This document shows, piece by piece, positions 44,157 through 52,942 of a stretch of 64,000 bases of DNA; within the stretch, counting starts at the first letter, position 1, and each line of letters begins with the position of its first letter. This stretch comes from Sphingorhabdus wooponensis (GTDB lineage: Bacteria; Pseudomonadota; Alphaproteobacteria; Sphingomonadales; Sphingomonadaceae), in NCBI RefSeq assembly GCF_003933235.1, contig NZ_RWJI01000002.1:1-64000 (forward strand), read 5' to 3'. The notes beneath the pieces were generated by a model. The model saw only the letters and a program-made list of their open reading frames with translations, had not been told where the DNA came from and did no database searches. Position numbers and translations under genes: made by a program.

Positions 44157-45980
44157 TCACTCTACGGTAACGGACTTTGCCAAATTGCGAGGCTGATCCA
44201 CATCGGTGCCCTTGGCGACGGCGACATGATAAGCAAGCAATTGCACCGGCACGGCATAGACCAATGGGGCGATCAGCGGGTGGACGGTCGGCATTTCGAT
44301 GGTGGCCAGGCAACCGTCACCTGCTTCAGCTATACCCTCAGCGTCCGATATCAGCACGACCTTGCCGCCGCGCGCGCGGACCTCTTGCATGTTGCTGACG
44401 GTTTTTTCAAACAAAGGCCCGCTGGGCGCGAGGACGATGACGGGCACGGCTTCGTCGATTAACGCGATTGGCCCATGCTTCATCTCGCCTGAGGCATAGC
44501 CCTCGGCGTGGATATAGCTGATTTCCTTCAGCTTGAGCGCGCCTTCCATCGCCAGCGGATAATCCGGACCACGGCCAAGGTAGAGCACGTCACGCGCTGG
44601 CGCGATGAGGTGCGCCATCGCGGCGATTTCATCATCATGAGCCAAAGCCGCATTTAGAGCCGCGGGTGCTTCGATCAAATGGCGCACGATTTCGCGCTCT
44701 TCCTCCGCGCTCAGCTTACCCTTTACCAGCGCCAGATGCGCGGCGAGCGCAGCCAATACCGCAAGCTGGCACGTAAATGCTTTGGTTGAAGCAACGCCGA
44801 TTTCGGGGCCGGCATGGGTGGGCAGTAAAAGATCCGCCTCGCGTGCCATGCTGGAAGTCGGCACGTTGACGACAACGGCGATTGTCTGACCATTTTCCTT
44901 GCAATGGCGCAACGCCGCGAGCGTGTCTGCGGTCTCGCCGGATTGGGATATAAACAGCGCAAGACCACCTTCCTCCAACACAGGGTCGCTATACCGAAAC
45001 TCCGACGCGACATCGATGTCGACGGGTACTCGGGCGAAGGTTTCGAACCAATATTTCGCGACCATGCCGGCGTAAAAAGACGTGCCACAGGCAACGATAG
45101 TGATCCGCTTGACGCTCGCCAGGTCGAAATCCATCTGCGGCAGAGCCACGGTTTGCTCCAAAGGGCGAATGTAGCTGGAGAGCGTTTGCGCGACCACTGT
45201 CGGCTGCTCAAAAATCTCTTTCTGCATATAATGGCGATAATTGCCCTTTTCGATTTGCGCCGCAGATACACCCGAAGTCGTGATTTCGCGGGTTACAGGG
45301 ACATTGTCCTTATCGAAAATCTGCGCACCATCGCGTGTGATGATGACCCAGTCACCTTCCTCAAGATACGCAATCTTCTGCGTCAGCGGGGCAAGCGCCA
45401 GCGCGTCGGATCCCAGATAGGTCTCGCCATCGCCATAGCCAACGACAAGCGGGCTACCAAGCCGCGCGCCGATGAGGAAATCGGGAAATTGCCGAAACGC
45501 AATCGCTAGCGCAAACGCGCCGCGTAGGCGGGGAAGAACTGCTTTGACCGCATCAGCAGGCGAATGGCCAGCCTCCACCTGTTCGGATACCAGATGCGCC
45601 ACGACCTCGGTATCGGTCTCGCTTTCAAACGTCCGACCGCGCGCCGTCAGTTCGTCGCGCAACTGTTTGAAATTTTCGATAATACCATTGTGGACCAAAG
45701 CCACCTCGCCCGTTGCATGCGGGTGCGCGTTGCTCGTGGTCGGCGCGCCATGCGTCGCCCAGCGAGTGTGCGCGATGCCGATGTTACCAGCCGCATCATC
45801 GGTCTTGAGCACTTTGACGAGATTGGCCAGCTTGCCCTCAGCGCGGCGGCGGACAAGTTGGTCGTCAAATACCGTGCAGATACCCGCGCTGTCATAGCCG
45901 CGATATTCCATCCGCTTCAGCCCCTCGACCAGCCGGTCAGAGACAGCCGATTTGCCAACAATTCCTATAATTCCGCACAT
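44157..45980 (-). CDS. glmS: Glutamine--fructose-6-phosphate aminotransferase (isomerising)
   Basis: A 607-residue GlmS. The N-terminal glutaminase domain begins MCGIIGIVG with Cys2 as nucleophile; two SIS sugar-isomerase domains follow (CGTSFYAG near 307, SQSGETADTLAAL near 355) and the protein ends LAKSVTVE. It makes glucosamine-6-phosphate for peptidoglycan and LPS. It starts 3 nt after the PIN-toxin stop, an unusual coupling for an essential gene. Confidence 0.97.
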   Translation of the reverse strand: MCGIIGIVGKSAVSDRLVEGLKRMEYRGYDSAGICTVFDDQLVRRRAEGKLANLVKVLKTDDAAGNIGIAHTRWATHGAPTTSNAHPHATGEVALVHNGIIENFKQLRDELTARGRTFESETDTEVVAHLVSEQVEAGHSPADAVKAVLPRLRGAFALAIAFRQFPDFLIGARLGSPLVVGYGDGETYLGSDALALAPLTQKIAYLEEGDWVIITRDGAQIFDKDNVPVTREITTSGVSAAQIEKGNYRHYMQKEIFEQPTVVAQTLSSYIRPLEQTVALPQMDFDLASVKRITIVACGTSFYAGMVAKYWFETFARVPVDIDVASEFRYSDPVLEEGGLALFISQSGETADTLAALRHCKENGQTIAVVVNVPTSSMAREADLLLPTHAGPEIGVASTKAFTCQLAVLAALAAHLALVKGKLSAEEEREIVRHLIEAPAALNAALAHDDEIAAMAHLIAPARDVLYLGRGPDYPLAMEGALKLKEISYIHAEGYASGEMKHGPIALIDEAVPVIVLAPSGPLFEKTVSNMQEVRARGGKVVLISDAEGIAEAGDGCLATIEMPTVHPLIAPLVYAVPVQLLAYHVAVAKGTDVDQPRNLAKSVTVE

Positions 45981-45983
45981 ATT

Positions 45984-46367
45984 TTATTCCAATTTGTAGG
46001 GGATGCGAATACCCGGCATCTCAGCCGGAAAATCCTTCGTGTTTCGTGTAACTAAAACGCGGCCACGAATCTGCGCCGTCGCTAAAATAATGGCATCGGG
46101 CGACTTAAGCCTTGGCCGCTCTCGACGCAAAGCTGCAGCCCGGTGCGATATTTCATCATCAATCTCGTCTAGCCCAAAACGCCCGAGAAATTGAAGGGCG
46201 TCTCGCACTATCATGTCACTGCCCTTTGAAAGCGCCTCGATCCACGCCATCCGGCTGATCCACATGCGTGATCCGCTTGCCGTAATACGCGACATTTCTC
46301 GATGGGCTGGGTCATAACCCAACAACGCATCGATCAATATGTTGGCATCAAGACTATAACCGCTCAT
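45984..46367 (-). CDS. PIN-domain ribonuclease toxin (VapC-like)
   Basis: A 127-residue PIN-domain protein. Acidic residues of the nuclease site appear in SLDANILIDALL (Asp7), MAWIEALSKG (Glu44) and KSPDAIILATAQIRG (Asp90), with TRNTKDF near 108. VapC toxins cleave tRNA or rRNA when unbound. The ATG overlaps the stop of the upstream ribbon-helix-helix gene by 4 nt, the normal antitoxin-toxin order. Confidence 0.87.
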   Translation of the reverse strand: MSGYSLDANILIDALLGYDPAHREMSRITASGSRMWISRMAWIEALSKGSDMIVRDALQFLGRFGLDEIDDEISHRAAALRRERPRLKSPDAIILATAQIRGRVLVTRNTKDFPAEMPGIRIPYKLE

Positions 46368-46726
46368 TCAGGGTTCTTTTTAGGCTTGGCGGGGGATTTC
46401 TTGGTCAGCGCCAAATAATGCGCGCGTTCCCTATCGTCATATTCGTCGAACATGTCGGGAGATTCAGCTCGCACTTCCTCGTAATCGTCGTCCCAAGGAC
46501 GCGTCCATTCCGCGCGGCGTTGCCGGTCGTATTCTTTCGGTTCTATCTCAACACCATGCCGCGCCCACAGACCGAAACCAGCTTCCAACCAATCCTTAGG
46601 TGTTTCCGCGCGATAGGCCTCCACCGCCTCCCGCAAAACAGCCGCACGCGACTTGCCCTGCTCCGCAGCAATCTGGTCGAGCCATTTGATGTCTTCGTCA
46701 GGCAAATCGGCGAGTATACGAGTCAT
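46364..46726 (-). CDS. Ribbon-helix-helix antitoxin (VapB-like)
   Basis: A 120-residue protein with a CopG/RHH N-terminal domain (TRILADLPDEDIKWLDQIAAE, GKSRAAVLREAVEAY) and a long charged C-terminal extension that should wrap the toxin. It is longer than most VapB antitoxins (70-90 aa). An AT-rich palindromic operator lies directly before the ATG and no Shine-Dalgarno is visible, consistent with autoregulation. It is co-transcribed with the PIN toxin. Confidence 0.83.
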   Translation of the reverse strand: MTRILADLPDEDIKWLDQIAAEQGKSRAAVLREAVEAYRAETPKDWLEAGFGLWARHGVEIEPKEYDRQRRAEWTRPWDDDYEEVRAESPDMFDEYDDRERAHYLALTKKSPAKPKKNPE

Positions 46727-46727
46727 A

Positions 46728-46759
46728 ATGATATACTGATATCATATCATGATATCATG
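46728..46759. promoter_or_regulatory. Palindromic operator of the toxin-antitoxin pair
   Basis: Two symmetric elements abut the antitoxin start: ATGATAT-actg-ATATCAT (46728-46745) and the perfect palindrome CATGATATCATG (46748-46759). Both share the core TGATATCA, repeated 13 bp apart. RHH antitoxins bind such repeats and repress their own promoter. It occupies most of the 45-bp gap between the glmU stop and the antitoxin ATG. Confidence 0.72.
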
Positions 46760-46771
46760 TCAATTTTACTC

Positions 46772-48124
46772 TTATACTTTCTTATCGGCGGCTTTCTTCT
46801 TCCGCATCGCATCGTGGAAGCGATCCGCCCAGCCGGGTTTCACCAATTGTTCAGCGCGCACCATGCGGAGTTCGCCGTCGGCGACGTCGCGGGATACCGC
46901 GCTGCCCGCCGCCACAATCGCATCGCGGCCGATTTTGACAGGCGCGATAAGGGCGCTGTTGCTGCCGATGAAGGCGCCTTCGCCGATGACGGTCTGATAT
47001 TTGAAATAGCCGTCATAATTGCAGGTGATGGTACCAGCGCCGATATTCGCGCCCGCGCCAATCGTTGCATCACCCAAATAGGTCAGATGGTTGGCCTTTG
47101 CGCCCTTGCCCAAATGGGCTTTTTTGGTTTCGACGAAATTTCCAATTTTCGCCTTTTCCTCCAGCACCGTTCCCGGCCGAAGCCGCGCAAAGGGCCCGAT
47201 TTCGCAACCGCTGCTGATGTCAGCGCCTTCAATATGGCTGTTTGCACGAATTTTGACATTATCGGCGATGCGGACACCGGGGCCGAAAAAGACATTGGGT
47301 TCGATCAGAACGTCGCGGCCAAGCTGCGTATCCCACGCGAACCAGACGGTTTCGGGCGCAATCAAAGTGGCACCATCATTCATCGCTTGCATCCGGCGGC
47401 GTTGCTGCCAGGCTTGCTCCATCTCGGCCAATTGCGCACGGCTGTTGATGCCCGCAACGGTGTAGGGTTCGGTCGTGACGGCCACGCAAATCCGGCCATC
47501 TTCGTTAGCGATGTTGACGATATCGGTGAGATAATATTCCTTCTGCGCATTGTCGTCGGTGACACGGTTCAAAAGCGGGAAAAGGTCACGCGCCTTGACG
47601 GCCATCAGGCCGGAATTTGAGAGCTTTACCGCTTTCTCCGCCTCAGTCGCATCCTTCTGCTCGACCATTTTAAAGATGCGACCATCCTCGACGATCACGC
47701 GGCCATAACCAGTTGGATCTTCCGGCTCAAACGCCAGCACGACTACCGCAGGCGCATCCGGCGCGTTTAGCCTTTCCACCATAGTCTGCATCGTGGCGGT
47801 AGGCACAAAGGGCACATCGCCATACAGGATAAGGACATCACCATCAAAGCTGCCCAGAGCGCCTTGGGCTTGCTGAACGGCATGGCCCGTGCCGAATTGG
47901 GGTTCTTGCAGTGCTAGTTCTGCCGTATCCGCTAGAGCGGCCTCTAATTGTTCCTTGCCGCTGCCGACCACCACAATTTTTTTGGTTGGGTTTAAGGCGT
48001 CGACCGACGCCATTAAATGCATCAGCATTGGGCGCGCGGCAATGGGATGCAGCACCTTGTGCAGGTCGGATTTCATGCGCGTGCCCTTGCCCGCGGCGAG
48101 AATGATGGCGGCTAAATCAGTCAT
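46772..48124 (-). CDS. glmU: Bifunctional UDP-N-acetylglucosamine pyrophosphorylase / glucosamine-1-phosphate N-acetyltransferase
   Basis: A 450-residue GlmU. The N-terminal uridyltransferase domain starts LAAIILAAGKGTRMKS, and a left-handed beta-helix acetyltransferase domain of hexapeptide repeats fills the second half (GPGVRIADNVKIRANSHIEG and on). It makes UDP-GlcNAc. The ATG at 48124 gives the exact family length; an upstream frame adds 20 non-homologous residues. It shares strand and pathway with glmS but is separated from it by the toxin-antitoxin pair. Confidence 0.96.
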   Translation of the reverse strand: MTDLAAIILAAGKGTRMKSDLHKVLHPIAARPMLMHLMASVDALNPTKKIVVVGSGKEQLEAALADTAELALQEPQFGTGHAVQQAQGALGSFDGDVLILYGDVPFVPTATMQTMVERLNAPDAPAVVVLAFEPEDPTGYGRVIVEDGRIFKMVEQKDATEAEKAVKLSNSGLMAVKARDLFPLLNRVTDDNAQKEYYLTDIVNIANEDGRICVAVTTEPYTVAGINSRAQLAEMEQAWQQRRRMQAMNDGATLIAPETVWFAWDTQLGRDVLIEPNVFFGPGVRIADNVKIRANSHIEGADISSGCEIGPFARLRPGTVLEEKAKIGNFVETKKAHLGKGAKANHLTYLGDATIGAGANIGAGTITCNYDGYFKYQTVIGEGAFIGSNSALIAPVKIGRDAIVAAGSAVSRDVADGELRMVRAEQLVKPGWADRFHDAMRKKKAADKKV

Positions 48125-48246
48125 AGGCATCTTCATGCCAGCAAATTGTTGCGGTTTCCAGAACAACACTTCAATTGCAGTCACATATTATAATCGGTGT
48201 GGATCGAAAGCAGTCGAGACGCCGACAGAATAATGGGGAGCTTAGC

Positions 48247-48921
48247 GTGAAATTTCCTTTCGATATCGTTGGATTTGACCTGGACGGCACATTATTGGAC
48301 ACCAGCGGCGATCTGGCAGCGGCGGTCAACCATGTGTTGGACAGCGTGGGCAGGCCCCGGCTCTCGCCGGAAACGGTGAAGCAATATATCGGCGGCGGCG
48401 CAAAGTTGATGCTGCAACAGGGTTTGGAAGCAACTGGCGGCATTCCCAACAATGATTTCAAACCGCTCTATCGCCAGATGCTGACTTATTATGAAGCCCA
48501 TGTCTCTGTGCATAGCCGACCCTTTGATGGCGCTTTGGCAGTACTCGATGCGCTGGACGATATGGGGGTGCGTTATGCCGTTGTGACCAATAAATTTGAG
48601 AGCCTCGCCGTCAAATTACTGACTGACCTGAATTTGGCGCACCGCATGGGATGCATCTTGGGCGCAGATACTTTAGGCAAGGAAAATGCCAAACCCTCGG
48701 GCGCTCCAATCTTTGAAATGATCCAACGCTGCGGTGGCGGACGGGCCGCATATATTGGCGATTCCATTTACGATGTGATGGCGGCCAAGAATGCCAACAT
48801 CCCCAGCGTGGCCGTCAGCTTCGGATTTCTGCACGGGCCGGTCGAGGATATGGGCGCAGACGCCATCATCAACCATTTTGACGAACTTCTAGAGTGCCTC
48901 AGAGGCATGGAATCGAATTAG
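48247..48921 (+). CDS. gph: HAD-family phosphoglycolate phosphatase
   Basis: A 224-residue HAD hydrolase with nucleophile motif GFDLDGTLLDTSGDL (Asp near 9), VVTNKFESLAVK (motif II), GKENAKPSG (motif III Lys) and IGDSIYDVMAAKNAN (motif IV). Gph removes 2-phosphoglycolate produced by DNA repair. The start is taken as GTG at 48247 with GGGGAG upstream; the longer frame reaches the glmU promoter region. Divergent from glmU. Confidence 0.87.
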   Translation: MKFPFDIVGFDLDGTLLDTSGDLAAAVNHVLDSVGRPRLSPETVKQYIGGGAKLMLQQGLEATGGIPNNDFKPLYRQMLTYYEAHVSVHSRPFDGALAVLDALDDMGVRYAVVTNKFESLAVKLLTDLNLAHRMGCILGADTLGKENAKPSGAPIFEMIQRCGGGRAAYIGDSIYDVMAAKNANIPSVAVSFGFLHGPVEDMGADAIINHFDELLECLRGMESN

Positions 48922-49029
48922 GTCACGCAGAGGACGCAAGGCCGTCTAGATTTTTCCATCAGCGTTGCTTGCGCCATATCGCTGCATCTATATGGTGGCG
49001 ACTTACCCGAAAATTTTGCAGGTTATGAA

Positions 49030-50277
49030 TTGAACAGTTGGTTGTCTCCCCGCATAATTGCTGCATTTGCCTTGGCATTGGTAGGGGCCATATTCGCTGG
49101 CCAAATGGCGGGTTCGGCGGAGCGTGTTCTTGTCATTTTCGTTTCCATGTTGGTTGCGTTGTTCATTGCCGCGGATCCGCATGACCGCGAAGATGCACCT
49201 CAGGAGGCCGTAAAACAGACAGCACCGGATACAGAAGTCCAAGCGATTAGCTCACATCCACAGTTGCAGGCATTTATCGATTCGTCAGCTGACGCCATAT
49301 TGATGGTAGAAAATGCGCGCGTAACCACTGCCAACCAAGTTGCGCTGCGTTTGCTTGGTACAAATATTGTTGGCCAAAATGTGCGCATGGCGTTCCGCCA
49401 CGCTGGCGCGATTGAGCGGCTGTCCGACCCAGATGCACAGCACAGCGGACACCCGATTCGGCTGACCGGCATTGGCCACAAAAACCAATTATGGGACATG
49501 CGGATTCAGACCATGGGCCCATCGCAAAAAATCGTGCATCTGGCCGATCGCAGCGGAACGCAGGCCGCCGAAAAAATGCGTGTCGATTTTGTCGCGAATG
49601 CCAGCCACGAATTATTGACGCCACTGGCCGCGATCAAGGGCTTTATTGAAACGCTGGACGATCCAGCGGCGGGCGACGACAAAGTCACGCGTAGCCGGTT
49701 TCTAGGCATTATGGCCACCGAAACCGACCGGATGCAAGCGCTTGTCCGTGACTTAATGTCGCTCAGCCGGATTGAGGCTGAAAAATATGATCCTCCGCAA
49801 ACGCCCGTCGATTTTTCCGATATCGTCATGGAAACCGTTGATCAGCTTCGAAATAGCCAAAAGGACCGTGGCGCGGATATCATGATTGATGTGACGGCAG
49901 ATCTGCCACCTGTCATAGGCGACGCCGGACAATTGCGCCAAGTGGCAAGCAACATTTTGAACAATGCGTTAAAATATGGCCGCGCTGGAACGCCCGTAAC
50001 GGTTGTGCTGGGGCGCTCGCGTTCCGGGGCGATGATCAATTTCTCCGTAACGGATGTGGGCGACGGCATTGCCCCTGAACATTTGCCGCGCCTAACCGAA
50101 CGTTTTTATCGCGTAGATTCAGGGCGAAGCCGCTTGGTTGGCGGAACCGGGTTGGGCCTAAGCTTAGTAAAGCATATCATTGACAGGCATCGGGGCCATT
50201 TGGAAATCCGCAGCACCGTAGGCACGGGCACAACCGTTGGGATATTGTTACCCTCTGCACCCACCGGACCGTCATAA
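49030..50277 (+). CDS. phoR: Phosphate regulon sensor histidine kinase PhoR
   Basis: A 415-residue kinase with two N-terminal membrane segments (about 7-25 and 30-47), a PAS-like region (about 75-165), a HisKA domain with His193 in ASHELLTPLAAIKG, and an HATPase domain (NILNNALKYG, VGDGIAPEHLPRLTERFYRVD, GGTGLGLSLVKHI). HELLTP replaces the more common HELRTP. It starts with TTG; no in-frame ATG was found just upstream. It precedes the pst operon and pairs with PhoB at 55696. Confidence 0.88.
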   Translation: MNSWLSPRIIAAFALALVGAIFAGQMAGSAERVLVIFVSMLVALFIAADPHDREDAPQEAVKQTAPDTEVQAISSHPQLQAFIDSSADAILMVENARVTTANQVALRLLGTNIVGQNVRMAFRHAGAIERLSDPDAQHSGHPIRLTGIGHKNQLWDMRIQTMGPSQKIVHLADRSGTQAAEKMRVDFVANASHELLTPLAAIKGFIETLDDPAAGDDKVTRSRFLGIMATETDRMQALVRDLMSLSRIEAEKYDPPQTPVDFSDIVMETVDQLRNSQKDRGADIMIDVTADLPPVIGDAGQLRQVASNILNNALKYGRAGTPVTVVLGRSRSGAMINFSVTDVGDGIAPEHLPRLTERFYRVDSGRSRLVGGTGLGLSLVKHIIDRHRGHLEIRSTVGTGTTVGILLPSAPTGPS

Positions 50278-50279
50278 TA

Positions 50280-50308
50280 TTGTAACACAAGAGTCATCTA
50301 TCAGCCAT
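50280..50308 (+). promoter_or_regulatory. Pho-box-like repeats upstream of pstS
   Basis: Three units at an 11-bp period, TTGTAAC-ACAA, GAGTCAT-CTAT and CAGCCAT, resemble the CTGTCAT repeat bound by PhoB. They lie 68-96 nt before the pstS ATG. Matches per unit are imperfect (about 4-5 of 7), so the periodicity and context carry the call. A free-standing GGAGG at 50321 is too far from the pstS start to serve it. Confidence 0.5.
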
Positions 50309-50375
50309 CTCGATCGTCTAGGAGGGTTTTGAGTGCGGTTCGAACTGCGCCAAATCCAATATGGGGACAGCAAAA

Positions 50376-51428
50376 ATGTTGAAAAAAATTTCGCTCATCG
50401 CTGTAAGTGCACTCGCACTTTCAGCATGTAATGACCAAGCCAGCACTGGCGGCGCCGCGGGTGGTTCGCGTCAGGAAATCCGGATTGTGGGTTCTTCGAC
50501 CGTATTCCCATTTGCCAAGGCCGCATCAGAGGCTTTTGCAAAGGCAGACGCATCGCGCAAATCGCCCGTACTTGAATCGACAGGCACTGGCGGCGGCATT
50601 GAACAATTCTGCAAAGGCGTTGGTGCGGATACGCCAGACATCGCCAATGCATCGCGTCGTATGAAAAAGAGCGAGTTTGAAAACTGCCAGAAAAATGGCG
50701 TGACAGACATTATTGAAATTCAAGTCGGCATTGATGGTCTTGCGCTCGCACAATCCAACAAGGGTGTGAAGTTCGCTCTGTCGACCGAAGATGTTTATAA
50801 GGCGCTTGCTGCCAATCCGTTTGGCAAGCCACAGACTGCCAAGCTTTGGTCTGACGTTAACCCTGCTTTGCCGAAATTGCCTATCTCGGTCTATGGCCCG
50901 CCAACGACGTCTGGCACGCGCGATTCCTTCCATGAACTAATCATGGAAGCGGGTTGTAAGACCGATGCCGCCACAAAGGCGTTGAAAGATAGCGACGAAG
51001 ACAAATATAAAGCAATCTGTACCGAAGTGCGCACAGATGGCGCGTTCAAGGAACAGGGCGAAAACGACAATCTGATCGTACAGAAGCTCAGCTCCAACCC
51101 GAACATGGTCGGCATCTTTGGTTATAGCTATATGGAAGAAAATGCATCGAAGGTGCATGGCATTACCATGAATGGCGTAGCGCCAACCATTGCGACAATT
51201 TCAGATGGCAGCTACCCTGGCGCCCGCAAGATGTTTATCTATGTGAAGAAAGCGCATGTCGATAAAATTCCAGGCATTAAAGACTTTGTTCTCGAATTCC
51301 TGAAGGGCGGTATCGTCGGCGGATATCTCACGAAACTGGGTATGATTGCGTCTAGCGAAGCCGATTATAAGGCGGCTAGCGATACGGCTAACGCTCTGAC
51401 CGTGATGACAGGCGCTGATTTGAAATAA
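50376..51428 (+). CDS. pstS: Phosphate ABC transporter substrate-binding protein PstS
   Basis: A 350-residue phosphate-binding lipoprotein. The signal MLKKISLIAVSALALSAC ends in a LSAC lipobox. Phosphate-binding blocks are IVGSSTVFPFAKA, ESTGTGGGIEQFC, IANASRRMK and TSGTRDSFHEL. An ATG five codons upstream (50361) is possible, but the second gives a better signal peptide. It is the first gene of pstSCAB and is followed by a strong hairpin before pstC. Confidence 0.95.
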   Translation: MLKKISLIAVSALALSACNDQASTGGAAGGSRQEIRIVGSSTVFPFAKAASEAFAKADASRKSPVLESTGTGGGIEQFCKGVGADTPDIANASRRMKKSEFENCQKNGVTDIIEIQVGIDGLALAQSNKGVKFALSTEDVYKALAANPFGKPQTAKLWSDVNPALPKLPISVYGPPTTSGTRDSFHELIMEAGCKTDAATKALKDSDEDKYKAICTEVRTDGAFKEQGENDNLIVQKLSSNPNMVGIFGYSYMEENASKVHGITMNGVAPTIATISDGSYPGARKMFIYVKKAHVDKIPGIKDFVLEFLKGGIVGGYLTKLGMIASSEADYKAASDTANALTVMTGADLK

Positions 51429-51453
51429 AACTGAAACAATCATCGCGTCTATG

Positions 51454-51484
51454 GGCCTGGATCGAATCTTGTTTGATCCAGGCC
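51454..51484 (+). terminator. Intercistronic hairpin between pstS and pstC
   Basis: GGCCTGGATC and GATCCAGGCC form a perfect 10-bp stem with an 11-nt loop, 26 nt after the pstS stop. Only a short TT follows, so it is likely an attenuator or mRNA-stabilising stem that keeps pstS transcript above that of pstCAB. Confidence 0.65.
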
Positions 51485-51541
51485 TTCGTCGTATCGGGGC
51501 GCGGTGTTTAACGGATTTCGAATCATCTGGTCCAAGGGAGC

Positions 51542-52942
51542 ATGGTTAAGTTTATGACTGGAACAGCATTGCTCTTCCTTGTCCTTGGTCTCGGCCTTAT
51601 TGGCTGGATTGCTGGGCGTGCGCGTGCCGCTGCCTTTGTACGCAGTGCAAAGGGCGGACCTCGTGGAACCGTAAACAGCCTGCCTTATTATCATGGCTGG
51701 TTTGTGGCGATCTGCGCCATTGCCCCTGCACTTATTTTCATGTTTATCTGGCAGTCTATTTCACCGTCTTTGGTCACCAACATGGTGTTGTCGGCGCCTG
51801 CGGCGGCTGACCTGCCGCAAGAAGGTTTCGCACGCGCCGCCATCCTGTCTGAAGCGCGCGCAATTGCCCAAGGCTTCCAAGCTACTGCCTTTCAGGATGG
51901 AAGCGAAAAGCTCGTCCCCTTATATGAAGGCGCATTATCTTATTATAAATGGATTGGCGTCGCGGCGACAGTATTGCTGCTCTTCGCCGGTGGCGCATTT
52001 GCGTTCACGCGCATAAAGCCGGACTTCCGCGCCCGCAGCAAGGTCGAACGCGTGGTTATGTTCGGCTTATTAGTCGCATCCTTGATTGCCATTCTGACGA
52101 CGCTGGGCATTTTCGCCTCGTTGATATTTGAATCATGGCGTTTCTTCTCAATGGTATCGCCATTTGAGTTTTTGTTTGGTACCGAATGGAACCCAAAATC
52201 GGTTGTGACGCCCGGCGCCGATAATGGCTATGGTGCGATCCCATTATTCTGGGGCACGATTTTCATTGGCGCGATCATCGCAATGATTGTCGCCATTCCA
52301 TTGGGCTTGATGAGCGCAATTTTTTTGACGCAATATGCCTCCGCGAGCGTGCGGAAATGGATGAAGCCCATCCTCGAAATTCTCGCAGGTGTGCCAACCG
52401 TGGTATATGGATATTTTGCCGCCTTAACGGTGGCACCTGCGGTGCGTGACTTTGCAGTGATGCTGGGCGTCAGCAATGCCGCGTCCGACAATGCCTTGGC
52501 CGCTGGCATTGTGATGGGCGTGATGATCATTCCATTGGTATCCTCCATGTCCGATGACAGTATCGCCGCCGTACCGAGCGCCATGCGCGACGGCAGCCTT
52601 GCTATGGGAGCCACCAAGAGCGAAACCATCAAGCAAGTGTTGCTACCAGCCGCCTTGCCCGGCGTCGTTGGCGGTATATTGCTGGCTGTCAGCCGCGCGA
52701 TTGGTGAAACCATGATCGTAGTGATGGCGGCGGGTTACACCGCCAACCTCACCGCCAATCCATTTGCAACCATCACCACTATCACCGTACAGATTGTCGC
52801 GCTTTTGACAGGTGACCAAGATTTCGGAAGCCCACATACGCTGGCGGCATTTGCGCTTGGTCTTGCACTATTCGTCACAACATTTTTCCTCAATTATGTC
52901 GCGTTGCGTGTCGTGAAAAAATATCGAGAAGCATATGAGTAA
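51542..52942 (+). CDS. pstC: Phosphate ABC transporter permease PstC
   Basis: A 466-residue permease, longer than the 300-340 aa of E. coli PstC. The extra N-terminal part contains two membrane segments (about 5-24 and 53-75) and a periplasmic loop before the usual domain. The permease signature lies at about residues 355-375 (PSAMRDGSLAMGATKSE). Such extended PstC proteins occur in alphaproteobacteria. Start with AAGGGAGC before the ATG. It overlaps pstA by 8 nt. Confidence 0.93.
   Translation: MVKFMTGTALLFLVLGLGLIGWIAGRARAAAFVRSAKGGPRGTVNSLPYYHGWFVAICAIAPALIFMFIWQSISPSLVTNMVLSAPAAADLPQEGFARAAILSEARAIAQGFQATAFQDGSEKLVPLYEGALSYYKWIGVAATVLLLFAGGAFAFTRIKPDFRARSKVERVVMFGLLVASLIAILTTLGIFASLIFESWRFFSMVSPFEFLFGTEWNPKSVVTPGADNGYGAIPLFWGTIFIGAIIAMIVAIPLGLMSAIFLTQYASASVRKWMKPILEILAGVPTVVYGYFAALTVAPAVRDFAVMLGVSNAASDNALAAGIVMGVMIIPLVSSMSDDSIAAVPSAMRDGSLAMGATKSETIKQVLLPAALPGVVGGILLAVSRAIGETMIVVMAAGYTANLTANPFATITTITVQIVALLTGDQDFGSPHTLAAFALGLALFVTTFFLNYVALRVVKKYREAYE

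Noticed and set aside
45981-45983. glmS ribozyme or leader upstream of glmS
   Set aside because: Only 3 nt separate glmS from the toxin gene, leaving no room for a leader structure.
48922-49029. Possible promoter or Pho box before phoR
   Set aside because: No 7-mer close to CTGTCAT at 11-bp spacing was found; nothing supportable seen.
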